This document shows positions 9,504 through 18,900 of a DNA stretch of 64,000 nt, piece after piece. Position 1 is the stretch's first letter. Each line of letters begins with the position of its first letter. Both the position numbers and the translations under genes were made by a program. Source of the stretch: Janthinobacterium saanense (GTDB lineage Bacteria; Pseudomonadota; Gammaproteobacteria; Burkholderiales; Burkholderiaceae_D); the NCBI RefSeq assembly GCF_014200675.1, contig NZ_JACHCI010000009.1, positions 1 through 64,000 of the forward strand. Reading direction: 5' to 3'. The notes below the pieces were generated by a model. The model was not told the origin of the DNA, did no database searches, and was given only the letters and a program-made list of their open reading frames with translations.

Positions 9504-11246
9504 ATGGCATCTTTCACGCTCCACGGCATCCCGGTCTCCCGCGGCATCGCCATAGGCCGAGCGCATCTGCTGGCGCCGGCCGCCCTTGACGTCAAACATT
9601 ACCTGGTCGCCCAGGAACAGATCGAAGCCGAAGTATTGCGCTTGCAGCATGCGTTCGCTACTGTCCACAAGGAACTGCAAACCCTGTGGAACGAGTTGCC
9701 CAAGGATGCGCCCACCGAGCTGGGCGCCTTCATCGACGTGCATGCGCTGATCCTGTCCGACCCGATGATTTCCGAAGCGCCGCTCGACATCATCCGCACG
9801 CGCCATTACAACGCCGAATGGGCGCTGCTGACGCAGATCGATGAATTGTCGGCCCAGTTCGACGAAATCGAAGATCCCTACCTGCGCGAACGCAAGGCCG
9901 ATATCCAGCAAGTCGCCGAACGCGTGCTGAAAGTCTTGCTGGGCACCGAACAATTGCTGCCGGTGGCCGCCGCCGAAGATGAGCTGATGGCGCAGATGGT
10001 GGTTGTCGCGCATGATATTTCGCCGGCCGATATGCTGCAGTTCCGCGACCGTTCCTTCATCGGTTTCATCACCGACGTGGGCGGCCAGAACTCGCATACG
10101 GCCATCGTCGCCCGCAGCCTCGATATTCCAGCGGCTGTCGGCATGTCGCAGGCATCGACTCTGATCGAGCAGGATGACTGGATCATCATCGACGGCGACG
10201 CCGGCGTGGTGATCGCCAACCCCAGCGCGCTGGTGCTGGAACAGTACCGCGAACGCCAGCTGGCCATGCAGCGCGCGCGCAAAAAGCTGGGCAAGCTGAA
10301 AAAAACGCCAGCCGTCACCAAGTGCGGCACGCCGATTACCCTGCTGGCCAATATCGAACTGCCCGAAGATTGCCCGTTTGCGCTGGAGTCGGGCGCCAGC
10401 GGCGTGGGCCTGTTCCGCTCCGAATTCCTGTTCATGGGCCGCGCCCACAAGATTCCGTCCGAAGACGAGCAGTTCGACGCTTACCGCAATACCGTGGTGT
10501 CGATGAAGGGGCGCGTGGTGACCATCCGCACGCTCGACATCGGCGCCGACAAGCCGCTCGACCAGTCCGACCATACGGCGTTGAATCCTGCCCTGGGCTT
10601 GCGCGCCATCCGCTACTGCCTGGCCGAGCCGCAGCTATTCCTGACGCAGTTGCGGGCGATTCTGCGCGCGTCGGCCTTTGGCAAGGTGCGCATTTTGATC
10701 CCGATGCTGGCGCATGCGTTCGAGATCGACCAGTCGCTGTCGATGATAGAACAAGCCAAGGCCAGCTTGCGCGAAGAGGGCGTCAAGTTCGATGAAGAGA
10801 TCGAAGTGGGCGCCATGATCGAAATCCCGGCCGCCGCGCTGGCGCTGCCCATGTTCGTCAAGCGCATGGATTTTCTGTCGATCGGCACCAACGACTTGAT
10901 CCAGTACACCCTGGCGATCGACCGTGTCGATTACGAAGTGGCGCATTTGTACAATCCGCTGCACCCGGCCGTGCTGCAACTGATCTCGATGACGATCACT
11001 GCCGGCCACAAGGCGGGCATCGACGTGGCGGTGTGCGGCGAGATGGCGGGCGACGTGAAACTCACGCGTTTGCTGCTGGGCATGGGCTTGCGGGAATTCT
11101 CCATGCACCCGGCACAGCTATTGGCAGTCAAACAAGAGATCCTGAACAGCGATCTGGGTCTGATTGCACCACAAATGCGCAAAATTATGCGCTCGATGGA
11201 GCCCAATGTGATCGCAGAAGCTGTTCACCAGCTGCAGCTCATGTAA
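9504..11246 (+). CDS. ptsI: phosphoenolpyruvate--protein phosphotransferase (EI)
   Basis: A 580-residue enzyme I. Domains in order: HPr-binding N-terminal part, phosphohistidine swivel domain with His198 in GGQNSHTAIVARS, and the PEP-binding TIM barrel with GLFRSEFLFM, TLDIGADKP and the C-terminal CGEMAGD motif. It takes phosphate from PEP and gives it to HPr. The start at 9504 (MASFTLHGIPVSRG) matches the family N-terminus; an alternative ATG at 9459 overlaps the ptsH stop and would add 15 Arg/Ser-rich residues. No sugar permease is encoded nearby. Confidence 0.94.
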   Translation: MASFTLHGIPVSRGIAIGRAHLLAPAALDVKHYLVAQEQIEAEVLRLQHAFATVHKELQTLWNELPKDAPTELGAFIDVHALILSDPMISEAPLDIIRTRHYNAEWALLTQIDELSAQFDEIEDPYLRERKADIQQVAERVLKVLLGTEQLLPVAAAEDELMAQMVVVAHDISPADMLQFRDRSFIGFITDVGGQNSHTAIVARSLDIPAAVGMSQASTLIEQDDWIIIDGDAGVVIANPSALVLEQYRERQLAMQRARKKLGKLKKTPAVTKCGTPITLLANIELPEDCPFALESGASGVGLFRSEFLFMGRAHKIPSEDEQFDAYRNTVVSMKGRVVTIRTLDIGADKPLDQSDHTALNPALGLRAIRYCLAEPQLFLTQLRAILRASAFGKVRILIPMLAHAFEIDQSLSMIEQAKASLREEGVKFDEEIEVGAMIEIPAAALALPMFVKRMDFLSIGTNDLIQYTLAIDRVDYEVAHLYNPLHPAVLQLISMTITAGHKAGIDVAVCGEMAGDVKLTRLLLGMGLREFSMHPAQLLAVKQEILNSDLGLIAPQMRKIMRSMEPNVIAEAVHQLQLM

Positions 11247-11262
11247 ACTATCGCTTTATCAG

Positions 11263-11360
11263 CACCGGAGTACCGCGCGCGCGGCAAGCTGTACTCTGGT
11301 GTCAAAGTTGCAGAACCTATCATCGCGGCTCTGCATCGATCATGGCCCGTGGGGCCACCC
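11263..11360 (+). promoter_or_regulatory. structured leader upstream of metX
   Basis: Three successive stem-loops occupy the 137-bp gap between ptsI and metX. The first is CACCGGAGTAC (11263-11273) with GTACTCTGGTG (11291-11301), 11 bp including one G-U. The second is TGCAGA (11309-11314) with TCTGCA (11330-11335). The third is TGGCCC (11343-11348) with GGGCCA (11352-11357), followed by a C-run and TTTT. No Shine-Dalgarno is visible before the metX ATG. This resembles a cis-acting RNA but I could not match it to the SAM-II or SAH riboswitch consensus. Confidence 0.5.
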
Positions 11361-11383
11361 CCCTTTTATAAACCGACACGAAC

Positions 11384-12586
11384 ATGTCATCCATTGGAAT
11401 CGTTTCACCGCAAACCATGTATTTTGCGGAACCCCTGCAGCTGCAAAGCGGAGCATCGCTGCTGGACTATATGTTGATGTATGAAACCTACGGCACCCTG
11501 AACGCCGACAAATCGAACGCGGTGCTGGTCTGCCACGCCCTGAACGCCTCGCACCACGTGGCCGGCGTGTATGCGGACGAGCCGAAAAGCGCAGGCTGGT
11601 GGGACAATATGGTCGGCCCCGGCAAGCCGCTGGACACCAACAAATTCTTCGTCATCGGCGTCAACAACCTGGGCTCCTGCTTTGGCTCGACGGGCCCGAT
11701 GCACACCAATCCTGCCACCGGCAAGCCGTATGGCGCGTCCTTTCCTGTCGTGACGGTGGAAGACTGGGTCAGCGCGCAGGCGCGCCTGGCCGATCAATTG
11801 GGCATCAGCCAGTTTGCGGCCGTGATGGGCGGCTCGCTGGGCGGCATGCAGGCGCTGGCCTGGAGCATCATGTTCCCGGAGCGCTTGCGCCATTGCGTGG
11901 TGATCGCCTCGACGGCCAAGCTGTCGGCGCAAAATATCGCCTTTAATGATGTCGCCCGCCAGGCGATTCTGTCGGACCCCGATTACCGTGGCGGCGATTT
12001 TTATGCGCATGGCGTGGTGCCGAAAAACGGCTTGCGCGTGGCGCGCATGGTCGGCCACATCACCTATCTGTCGAATGACGACATGGCTGAAAAATTTGGC
12101 CGCAAGCTGCGCGACGCGGCGCAGACGGGCGACTACAAATTCGGCTTCGGCATCGACTTCGAGATTGAATCCTATCTGCGCTACCAGGGCGACAAGTTCT
12201 CCGAATACTTCGATGCCAACACCTATCTGCTGATCACCAAGGCGCTCGATTATTTCGACCCGGCGCGCGCCCATGGCGGCGACCTGGCCAAGGCGCTGGC
12301 TGGCACCCAAGCCAAGTTTTTCCTGGCCTCGTTTTCCACCGACTGGCGCTTCTCACCCGAATGCAGCCGCCAGATCGTCGAAGCGCTGGTGGTCAACCGC
12401 CGCCAGGTCACGTATGCCGAAATCGACGCGCCGCACGGCCACGACGCCTTCTTGCTGGAAGATGCGCGCTACATGAATATGGTACGCGCCTATTACGGCC
12501 AGGTATGGAATGAGATCGAGGCGGGGATTCCCGCCTCGGCACGGCAACCGCAGACGGCCCGCCAGGGCGTGAAGGAGACAGCATGA
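11384..12586 (+). CDS. metX: homoserine O-acyltransferase (MetX)
   Basis: A 400-residue alpha/beta-hydrolase-fold enzyme that acylates homoserine, the first committed step of methionine synthesis. The nucleophile is Ser151 in MGGSLGGMQ; the C-terminal [10 protein letters not shown] carries the catalytic His. [11 protein letters not shown] near residue 90-105 forms the acyl-CoA channel. Whether acetyl-CoA or succinyl-CoA is used cannot be decided by eye; many betaproteobacterial MetX proteins use succinyl-CoA. Its stop overlaps the metW start (ATGA), a conserved metXW pair. Confidence 0.95.
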   Translation: MSSIGIVSPQTMYFAEPLQLQSGASLLDYMLMYETYGTLNADKSNAVLVCHALNASHHVAGVYADEPKSAGWWDNMVGPGKPLDTNKFFVIGVNNLGSCFGSTGPMHTNPATGKPYGASFPVVTVEDWVSAQARLADQLGISQFAAVMGGSLGGMQALAWSIMFPERLRHCVVIASTAKLSAQNIAFNDVARQAILSDPDYRGGDFYAHGVVPKNGLRVARMVGHITYLSNDDMAEKFGRKLRDAAQTGDYKFGFGIDFEIESYLRYQGDKFSEYFDANTYLLITKALDYFDPARAHGGDLAKALAGTQAKFFLASFSTDWRFSPECSRQIVEALVVNRRQVTYAEIDAPHGHDAFLLEDARYMNMVRAYYGQVWNEIEAGIPASARQPQTARQGVKETA

Positions 12587-13194
12587 CTTTTGATGAACTG
12601 AGCGCGCTGCGTCCCGACCTGGCGTTCATCGCCCACTGGGTGCCGAAAAACGCCCATGTGCTCGACGTCGGCTGCGGCGATGGCGTAATGCTTGAATACC
12701 TGCAAAGCGACCGGGAATGCAGCGGTTATGGCATCGAGATCGCCGACGACAAGGTGCTGGTCAGCACTCTGCGCGGCGTCAACGTGGTCCAGCAAGACAT
12801 GGAAAAAGGCCTGGCCATCTTTGGCGACAACAGCTTCGATACGGTGCTGTGCCTGTCCTCCTTGCAAATGATGAAGCAGGTCGAGCCGCTGTTGCGCGAC
12901 ATCGTGCGCGTGGGCAGCGAAGCCATCGTCTCCTTCCCGAACTTTGCCCACTGGCCGCACCGGCTGGCGCTGCTCAAGGGCCGCATGCCGGTGTCGAAAT
13001 CGCTGCCTTATCAGTGGTATGACACGCCCAACGTGCGCTGCGCAACCATCACGGATTTCCGCGAACTGGCCGAGGAATGCGGCCTGGAAGTGATCGACTG
13101 CGTGGCGCTGTCCGAAGGCAAGATGGTCTCCGTGCTGCCGAATCTGCGCGGCGACCTGGCCGTGTTCCGCTTGCGTAAAAAAGCGGTGCATTGA
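12583..13194 (+). CDS. metW: methionine biosynthesis protein MetW
   Basis: A 203-residue protein with a SAM-dependent methyltransferase fold: motif [16 protein letters not shown] at about residues 24-38 and the MetW-specific [13 protein letters not shown] segment in the middle. It is consistently encoded beside metX and is needed for methionine synthesis in several proteobacteria, probably by supporting MetX activity. It overlaps metX by 4 nt and the next transporter gene by 1 nt, so the three genes are translationally coupled. Confidence 0.92.
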   Translation: MTFDELSALRPDLAFIAHWVPKNAHVLDVGCGDGVMLEYLQSDRECSGYGIEIADDKVLVSTLRGVNVVQQDMEKGLAIFGDNSFDTVLCLSSLQMMKQVEPLLRDIVRVGSEAIVSFPNFAHWPHRLALLKGRMPVSKSLPYQWYDTPNVRCATITDFRELAEECGLEVIDCVALSEGKMVSVLPNLRGDLAVFRLRKKAVH

Positions 13195-14450
13195 TGACAG
13201 ACACCCCGGCGCCAGGCTGGCGTAGCTACGCCAACGGCCGCATGCTGGCCGTGCTGGTGCTGGGCTTCAGTTCCGGCCTGCCGCTGTTTATTTTGCTGTA
13301 TCTGCTGCAGGCCTGGCTGGCCAAGTCGGGGCTGAACGTCAAGGCGCTGGGCCTGTTCGCCCTGGTGCAGTTTCCGTATATCTGGAAATTCCTGTGGGCG
13401 CCCTTGATGGACCGCTACCCCATCCTGGGACTGGGACGGCGGCGCGGCTGGATGGCGCTGACCCAGCTGGCGCTGTTTTTCGCCATCGGCGCCATGGGCA
13501 TGCTCAACCCCCTCACGCAGATCGGACTGATCGCGGCCGCTGCCGGTGGCGTAGCCTTTTTGTCCGCCAGCCAGGACATCGTGATCGACGCCTACCGCCG
13601 CGAAATCCTCAGCGATAAGGAGCAGGGCCTGGGCGCGGCCGTCATCGTCAATGCCTACAAGGTGGCGGGCATGGTGCCGGGCGCGCTGTCGCTGATCCTG
13701 GCCGATCGCATGCCATGGCAAGCCGTATTCTGGATTACGGCCGCCTTCATGCTGCCTGGCCTGCTCTGTACCTTGCTGATACGCGAGCCGGCAGTGTATG
13801 GTGCGCCGCCCAGCACCATGCGCGATGCGATCATCCTGCCATTCAAGGAATTTATCGCGCGCGATGGCTGGCGCAACGCCATGTGGATACTGGCGTTTGT
13901 GCTACTGTATAAAATCGGCGACAGCATGGCCACCGCGCTGGCGACCAAGTTTTATCTGGACCTGGGTTTTAGCATGACGCAGATCGGCCTGGCCGCCAAC
14001 ACCACAGGTTTCTGGGCCAGCCTGGCGGGCGGCATCGTGGGCGGCGTGTGGATGCTCAAGCTGGGCATCAACCGGGGTCTGTGGGTGTTTGGCACCTTGC
14101 AGGCTTGCGCCATCCTGGGTTTTGCCTGGCTGGCGCATGTGGGGCCGAATACTGTCTTGCTCAGCGCCGTGATCGGCTTTGAAGCATTTGCCAGCCTGGG
14201 CCTGGGCGCGGCGGCCTTTGTCGCGTTTTTGTCGCGCAGCACGGACCCGCGCTACACGGCCACGCAATATGCATTGTTTTCCAGCCTCAGCGCCGTGCCG
14301 CGCACCCTGATCAATGCCTCGGTGGGCTTCCTGGTCGCGGAACTGGGCTGGTTCTCGTTTTTTATCGTCTGCTTCTTTTTGGCTTTCCCGGCCATGATGA
14401 TGTTGCCAAAAATTGCTCCATGGAGGACTCATGACACGACACCCGTTTAA
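13194..14450 (+). CDS. ampG: AmpG-like MFS muropeptide permease
   Basis: A 418-residue inner-membrane transporter of the major facilitator superfamily with about 12 membrane segments. The N-terminal GFSSGLPLFILLYLLQAWL and the segment SQDIVIDAYRREIL are characteristic of the AmpG branch, which imports anhydro-muropeptides for peptidoglycan recycling and beta-lactamase signalling. The ATG at 13194 overlaps the metW stop (TGATG); a TTG three bases earlier is less likely. Substrate is inferred from family. The M48 protease gene starts inside its last 20 nt. Confidence 0.85.
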   Translation: MTDTPAPGWRSYANGRMLAVLVLGFSSGLPLFILLYLLQAWLAKSGLNVKALGLFALVQFPYIWKFLWAPLMDRYPILGLGRRRGWMALTQLALFFAIGAMGMLNPLTQIGLIAAAAGGVAFLSASQDIVIDAYRREILSDKEQGLGAAVIVNAYKVAGMVPGALSLILADRMPWQAVFWITAAFMLPGLLCTLLIREPAVYGAPPSTMRDAIILPFKEFIARDGWRNAMWILAFVLLYKIGDSMATALATKFYLDLGFSMTQIGLAANTTGFWASLAGGIVGGVWMLKLGINRGLWVFGTLQACAILGFAWLAHVGPNTVLLSAVIGFEAFASLGLGAAAFVAFLSRSTDPRYTATQYALFSSLSAVPRTLINASVGFLVAELGWFSFFIVCFFLAFPAMMMLPKIAPWRTHDTTPV

Positions 14451-15345
14451 ACGCCTTGCTTCTTTGACTGTACTGGCGGCCAGCCTGTGCGCGGCCACCG
14501 CGCTGGCGCCGCTGCCCGTCTTTGCCCAGCAGGCGACGGTACAGGATGGCATCAAGGTGCGTCCGCTGTCGAACACGCGCCTGTTTGCCGGCGGCGAAAA
14601 TTTCAATGAAAAGTCCAGGCTGCAGTACACGCAGCTGCTGCGCGAAGCGAAAGACAAGAACGCGCTGGTGAGCGACAGCGATCCGCAGGTCAAGCGCCTG
14701 CGCGCGATCGCCCAGCGCATCATTCCGTTTGCGGCCCGCTGGAACAATGCCGCCAGCAGCTGGCAGTGGCAAATCAATTTGCTGAACTCGGATGAAGTGA
14801 ATGCCTTCTGCATGCCGGGCGGGCAGATCGCCTTTTATAGCGGTATCCTGAACAAACTCAATCTGACCGACGATGAAGTGGCCGTCGTGATGGGCCATGA
14901 AATCTCGCACGCCTTGCGCGAACATGCGCAGGCGCAGGCCGGCAAGGGCAACCTGGCGGCCGTAGGCGCAAAACTGGCTGGCGCGGGTCTGTCGGCCTGG
15001 CTGGGCGTGGACCCGAATCTCACCAGCACCGCCACCAATATGGCGGCGCAGGGCGTGATGCTGAAATTTTCGCGCGACGATGAGCGCGAAGCTGACCTGA
15101 TCGGCATGGACCTGGCCGCACGCGCCGGTTTCGACCCACGCGCCGGCGTGGTGTTGTGGCAGAAAATGGCCGCCGTGAGCAAGGGCGCGCCGCCAGAATT
15201 CCTGTCGACCCACCCCTCGGGCAGCGACCGCATCTCGCAAATGAATAACCACATGGGACAAGTGCTGCCTTTGTACGCACGCACCAAGGGTCTTGGCGTG
15301 GACGCCTTGCCGCCCTATCGCAGCAACGTGGTCGCTACACGCTAG
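14431..15345 (+). CDS. M48 family metalloprotease, secreted
   Basis: A 304-residue protein with a signal peptide (cleavage near VFAQQ, about residue 32) followed by a peptidase M48 domain. The zinc motif HEISH has His156, Glu157 and His160; the third ligand is in the DEREADLIGMD segment. LNSDEVNAFCMPGG is the usual M48 substrate-groove part. Related periplasmic or membrane-attached proteases (LoiP/YcaL/BepA type) degrade or help assemble outer-membrane proteins. The GGAGG site just before the ATG at 14431 supports this start over an upstream ATG at 14413. Confidence 0.88.
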   Translation: MTRHPFKRLASLTVLAASLCAATALAPLPVFAQQATVQDGIKVRPLSNTRLFAGGENFNEKSRLQYTQLLREAKDKNALVSDSDPQVKRLRAIAQRIIPFAARWNNAASSWQWQINLLNSDEVNAFCMPGGQIAFYSGILNKLNLTDDEVAVVMGHEISHALREHAQAQAGKGNLAAVGAKLAGAGLSAWLGVDPNLTSTATNMAAQGVMLKFSRDDEREADLIGMDLAARAGFDPRAGVVLWQKMAAVSKGAPPEFLSTHPSGSDRISQMNNHMGQVLPLYARTKGLGVDALPPYRSNVVATR

Positions 15346-15346
15346 C

Positions 15347-16261
15347 ATGTCTTCCAGCCGCAATCAGTCTGCACCACCGCCGCTACCCATCCGCGACGGC
15401 GTGGCGCCCAGCTATCTGTGGCTGCCGCAAGGGCAGTGGCCGGACATGCTGTCCTTCCTCGTCGAGCGCTATCCGCAGATCAGCGCCGCGCAATGGCAGG
15501 ACCGCATGGCGCGCAGTGAAGTGCTCAGTGGGGAAGGCGAAGTGCTGACACCCGCCAGCCCCTACAAACGCGGCATGCGCATTTTTTATTACCGCGAACT
15601 GGAATATGAAACGCCGATCCCCTTCCAGGAAGAGATATTGTTCCAGGATGAGCATCTGGTGGTGGTCGACAAGCCGCATTTCCTGCCCATGACCCCGGGC
15701 GGGCGCTTCGTGCAAGAGACCTTGCTGACGCGGCTGAAGAAAAATCTGGGCATCGCCGAACTGACGCCTATCCACCGGCTCGACCGCGAGACGGCCGGCG
15801 TGGTGATTTTTTCGCGCCAGCAGTCCAGCCGTGGCGCTTACCAGTCCCTATTCCAGCGCCGCGAAATCAAGAAGGAGTACGAAGCGCTGGCGCCGCGCCT
15901 GGAGGGCCATGCCTTTCCATTTACCTACCGCAGCCGCATGGTCGACGGCGACAAATTTTTCCTGATGCGCGAGGAAGCAGGCGAGCCGAATTCGGAAACC
16001 ATCATCGATGTGATCGAGCCGCGCGGCGAATTCAATCTGTACCGATTGTTTCCGCACACGGGCCGCAAGCACCAGCTGCGCGTGCACCTGGCGTCGCTGG
16101 GCATCCCCATCGTCAACGATGTCTTTTATCCGGTGGCTTTGCCATGCAGGGAAGACGATATGACGCAGCCCTTGCAGCTGCTGGCGCGGGCGATCCGCTT
16201 TACGGACCCCTTGACGGGTGAGCTGCGCCACTTTGCAAGCCGGCGCAAGCTGGGAGATTAA
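15347..16261 (+). CDS. RluA-family pseudouridine synthase
   Basis: A 304-residue enzyme isomerising uridine in RNA. The catalytic Asp146 lies in IHRLDRETAGVVIFS, and the C-terminal GRKHQLRVHLASLGIPI motif is typical. The first 85 residues hold a short, divergent S4-like region (LVERYPQISAAQWQDRM). This branch is common in Burkholderiales next to diverse genes; the target uridine (rRNA or tRNA) is unknown. The ATG at 15347 starts one base after the M48 stop codon. The gene ends tail-to-tail with xth, the two stop codons overlapping. Confidence 0.88.
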   Translation: MSSSRNQSAPPPLPIRDGVAPSYLWLPQGQWPDMLSFLVERYPQISAAQWQDRMARSEVLSGEGEVLTPASPYKRGMRIFYYRELEYETPIPFQEEILFQDEHLVVVDKPHFLPMTPGGRFVQETLLTRLKKNLGIAELTPIHRLDRETAGVVIFSRQQSSRGAYQSLFQRREIKKEYEALAPRLEGHAFPFTYRSRMVDGDKFFLMREEAGEPNSETIIDVIEPRGEFNLYRLFPHTGRKHQLRVHLASLGIPIVNDVFYPVALPCREDDMTQPLQLLARAIRFTDPLTGELRHFASRRKLGD

Positions 16262-17034
16262 TTTTTCGGCGTGTAATCGATGATCAGCGGCGCGTGGTCT
16301 GAAAAACGTTCTTCCTTGTACACGCTGACCGTATGCGCCTGGGCGGCGATGCCGGGGGTGGCGACGTGGTAGTCGATGCGCCAGCCCACGTTCTTGGCGT
16401 AGGCCTGGCCACGGTTGCTCCACCAGGTGTATTGTTCTTCGCGCTTGTCCAGGCCGCGGTGTACGTCGATGTAACCGAGTTCGTCGAACACGCGCGTCAG
16501 CCAGGCCCGTTCTTCGGGCAGGAAGCCGGAATTTTTCTTGTTGCCTTTCCAGTTCTTCAAGTCGATCTCGTGGTGGGCGATATTCCAGTCGCCGCAGATG
16601 ACGATTTCGCGGCCCATCGCCTTCAATTCCAGCAGATGCGGCAGGAACAGCTCCATGAAGCGGAACTTGGCTTCCTGGCGTTCCGGGCCGGACGAACCGG
16701 AGGGGCAGTACACGGAAATGACGGAAAGATTGCCAAAATCACAGCGTACATAACGACCTTCGGCGTCGAATTCAGGGCTGCCGAAGCCGATGAACACGGC
16801 GTCCGGTTCGGTCTTGCTATACACGCCAGTGCCGGAATAGCCTTTTTTCTCGGCGTAGTGGAAATGGCCATGGTAGCCGTGCGGGTTGAGAAATTCCGGC
16901 GTCATGTCGGGCAGTTGCGCCTTCAATTCCTGCACGCAGATGAAATCGGCGGTCTGTGTGCCCATCCAGTTGAAAAAGCCTTTTTTGGCGGCGGAACGGA
17001 TGCCGTTCAGGTTGGCGGAGATAATTTTTGGCAT
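16258..17034 (-). CDS. xth: exodeoxyribonuclease III
   Basis: A 258-residue Mg-dependent endonuclease/exonuclease/phosphatase-fold enzyme of base excision repair, cutting at abasic sites. Motifs in order: [10 protein letters not shown] at the N-terminus, CVQELKAQ with the metal Glu, [15 protein letters not shown] with Asp and Asn, and the C-terminal [10 protein letters not shown]. Full family length. It is divergent from pyrE across about 100 bp and overlaps the pseudouridine synthase gene by 4 nt at the 3' end. Confidence 0.95.
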   Translation of the reverse strand: MPKIISANLNGIRSAAKKGFFNWMGTQTADFICVQELKAQLPDMTPEFLNPHGYHGHFHYAEKKGYSGTGVYSKTEPDAVFIGFGSPEFDAEGRYVRCDFGNLSVISVYCPSGSSGPERQEAKFRFMELFLPHLLELKAMGREIVICGDWNIAHHEIDLKNWKGNKKNSGFLPEERAWLTRVFDELGYIDVHRGLDKREEQYTWWSNRGQAYAKNVGWRIDYHVATPGIAAQAHTVSVYKEERFSDHAPLIIDYTPKN

Positions 17035-17134
17035 AGGTAATCAGGAAAAATGGGGCGGAGCAGGGCGACGGAACGGATTGTCTCGCCGGTGCACCCGGAT
17101 TAAAATACAGGCACTTTCAAATAATGAGGCTCAT

Positions 17135-17797
17135 GTGAATAATTTACGCCAGCAGTTTATCGCGTTTTCAGTATCCAAGGGAGTCTTGCGGTTCGGCGAG
17201 TTCACCACCAAGGCCGGGCGTCAATCGCCTTACTTTTTCAATGCCGGTTTGTTCCACGACGGCGCTACCCTGGCCGAGCTGGCGCAGTTCTACGCCCAGA
17301 CCCTGCTCGACTCTGGCGTCGAATTCGACATGCTGTTCGGCCCTGCCTACAAGGGCATCACCCTGGCCTCGGCCACCGCCGTGGCGCTGGCTGGCAAGGG
17401 CCGCAACACTTCGTTTGCCTTCAACCGCAAGGAAGCCAAGGACCATGGCGAAGGCGGCACCATCGTCGGCGCCAAATTGCAGGGTAAAGTTGTCATTATT
17501 GACGATGTGATCTCGGCCGGCACTTCGGTGCGCGAATCGGTGGACATGATACGCGCCGCCGGCGCCGAACCATGCGCCGTGCTGATCGCGCTGGACCGCA
17601 TGGAGCGCTCCGGCCCGGACGGCCAGTTGTCGCCGAGTTCGGCGGTGCAGGAAGTATCGAAACAGTATGGCATTCCTGTCATCTCGATCGGCAACCTGGA
17701 CGACTTGTTCGGCTACCTGAACGGCGACGGCGCCGATCCGGAATTGTTGAAGTTCAAAGACGCAGTTTCGGCTTACCGCACCCGTTACGGTATTTAA
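17135..17797 (+). CDS. pyrE: orotate phosphoribosyltransferase
   Basis: A 220-residue enzyme converting orotate and PRPP to OMP in pyrimidine synthesis. The PRPP motif [17 protein letters not shown] is at about residues 117-133 and the N-terminus [21 protein letters not shown] is family-typical. The start is a GTG at 17135, chosen because the protein then begins [11 protein letters not shown] as in homologues, with GAGG nine bases upstream; the overlapping ATG two bases earlier runs straight into a stop. The long upstream in-frame extension is antisense to xth and rejected. Confidence 0.95.
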   Translation: MNNLRQQFIAFSVSKGVLRFGEFTTKAGRQSPYFFNAGLFHDGATLAELAQFYAQTLLDSGVEFDMLFGPAYKGITLASATAVALAGKGRNTSFAFNRKEAKDHGEGGTIVGAKLQGKVVIIDDVISAGTSVRESVDMIRAAGAEPCAVLIALDRMERSGPDGQLSPSSAVQEVSKQYGIPVISIGNLDDLFGYLNGDGADPELLKFKDAVSAYRTRYGI

Positions 17798-18036
17798 GCT
17801 TTACTGAGCAGCGCCCGCAGCTGCGGGTCGCTGCAGAGTAATGCCGCTTGCGGATGGCATAACAGCAGCTGGCGCAGCAGCGCACGGCCGATGCCGCGCC
17901 GCCGGTAGGGCGGTTTCACGAACAGCATGTTGATGGTCACGTTATTGGCTTGCCTGCCGATGTCGAGCATGGCCACCTGCTGGCCATCGATCCACGCGCA
18001 CAGGGCGTGATCGCTCTGCCAATCTATTCTCATCAT
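17794..18036 (-). CDS. small GNAT-family N-acetyltransferase
   Basis: An 80-residue protein carrying little more than the acetyl-CoA-binding motif A of the GNAT fold ([19 protein letters not shown], about residues 39-57). This is roughly half the usual GNAT length, so it may be a minimal member or a remnant. The ATG at 18036 overlaps the stop of the upstream TauE-like gene (ATGA), pointing to translational coupling. It ends tail-to-tail with pyrE, the stops overlapping by 4 nt. Substrate unknown. Confidence 0.68.
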   Translation of the reverse strand: MMRIDWQSDHALCAWIDGQQVAMLDIGRQANNVTINMLFVKPPYRRRGIGRALLRQLLLCHPQAALLCSDPQLRALLSKA

Positions 18037-18776
18037 CCCAGCCATGGCTTCAGGGCAGCATGCAGGCCCAAGGCGAACAGGCCGACAAAAAAGCATTTCT
18101 TGAACAGCTCGGGCGCGATGCGTCCGCGCAGCCATTGGCCGGCCAGCATGCCGGCCAGCGCCGGCAGCAGGGCCCAGGCCGAAGCGCCTGCCGCGCCCAG
18201 GCTGAAATTGCCTTGCAAGGCCAGGCTGGCCGCCAGCGCAATGGTCGACGCCGTAAACGCCAGTCCCAGCGCCTGCACCAGTTCGTCGCGCGCCAGTCCC
18301 AGCCCTTGCAGGTACGGTACGGCGGGTATCACGAACACGCCCGTGGCGGCCGTGACCAGGCCCGTTGCTGCGCCCACCAGCGGGGCCAGCCAGCGTTCAT
18401 GCTGCGGCGGCACGTGCAGGCGCAGCGACAGCAGGCCCGCCAGCGCATACAGCATCAGCGCCACCCCCAGCGCGATCACGGCCCAGTCGCCACCGTCGCG
18501 CGGCAGTAGCACGCCACCGGCCAGCGTGCCCGCCATCACCCACAGCAGCAGCGGCCACAAGCGGCGCAGCAGGGCGCGCAGGCCTGGCCCGGCCGCCAAC
18601 TGCCATACATTCGTCACCATCGATGGCACGATCAAGAGGGCCGCCGCCTGCACCGGCGGCATGATCAGGCCCAGCGTGCCCATGGCCACTGTCGGCAAGC
18701 CCAGGCCCACTACGCCTTTGACGAAGCCAGCTGCGATGAAGCTGGCACACACTAGCAGCAGGAATGAAGTATCCAT
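18033..18776 (-). CDS. TauE/SafE-like sulfite exporter family permease
   Basis: A 247-residue integral membrane protein with about eight hydrophobic segments in two repeats, the TauE/SafE pattern: ASFIAAGFVKGVVGLGLPTV in the first and GAATGLVTAATGVFVIP in the second. Members move small organic or inorganic anions such as sulfite or sulfoacetate; the substrate here is unknown. The start at 18776 (MDTSFLLL) is the first Met before the first membrane segment. The gene is divergent from a LysR regulator at 18901, which is the obvious candidate to control it. Confidence 0.87.
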   Translation of the reverse strand: MDTSFLLLVCASFIAAGFVKGVVGLGLPTVAMGTLGLIMPPVQAAALLIVPSMVTNVWQLAAGPGLRALLRRLWPLLLWVMAGTLAGGVLLPRDGGDWAVIALGVALMLYALAGLLSLRLHVPPQHERWLAPLVGAATGLVTAATGVFVIPAVPYLQGLGLARDELVQALGLAFTASTIALAASLALQGNFSLGAAGASAWALLPALAGMLAGQWLRGRIAPELFKKCFFVGLFALGLHAALKPWLG

Positions 18777-18840
18777 GACGTTCAATAAAGAGTGGGAATG
18801 GCTGAATTTTGCGCTTCCTTGTTGTATTTGCAAAGATGGA

Positions 18841-18880
18841 TTATCTTGACTTAGCCTCAGTAAAAAGCATAGGCTGATAA
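18841..18880. promoter_or_regulatory. nested inverted repeat between the exporter and LysR genes
   Basis: TTATC (18841-18845) with GATAA (18876-18880) and AGCCT (18853-18857) with AGGCT (18871-18875) form a nested dyad inside the 124-bp divergent intergenic region. The position fits an operator for the LysR-type regulator starting at 18901; binding is inferred. Confidence 0.4.
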
Positions 18881-18900
18881 GATGTGATGAGGGAGGTCTC

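Noticed and set aside
11247-11383. SAM-II or SAH riboswitch before metX
   Set aside because: The leader is structured, but the conserved GCTAAA..GGG and related core bases are absent, so I left it as an unnamed element.
16886-17134. 83-residue N-terminal extension of PyrE
   Set aside because: This stretch is antisense to xth and lacks family similarity; the GTG at 17135 is the family start.
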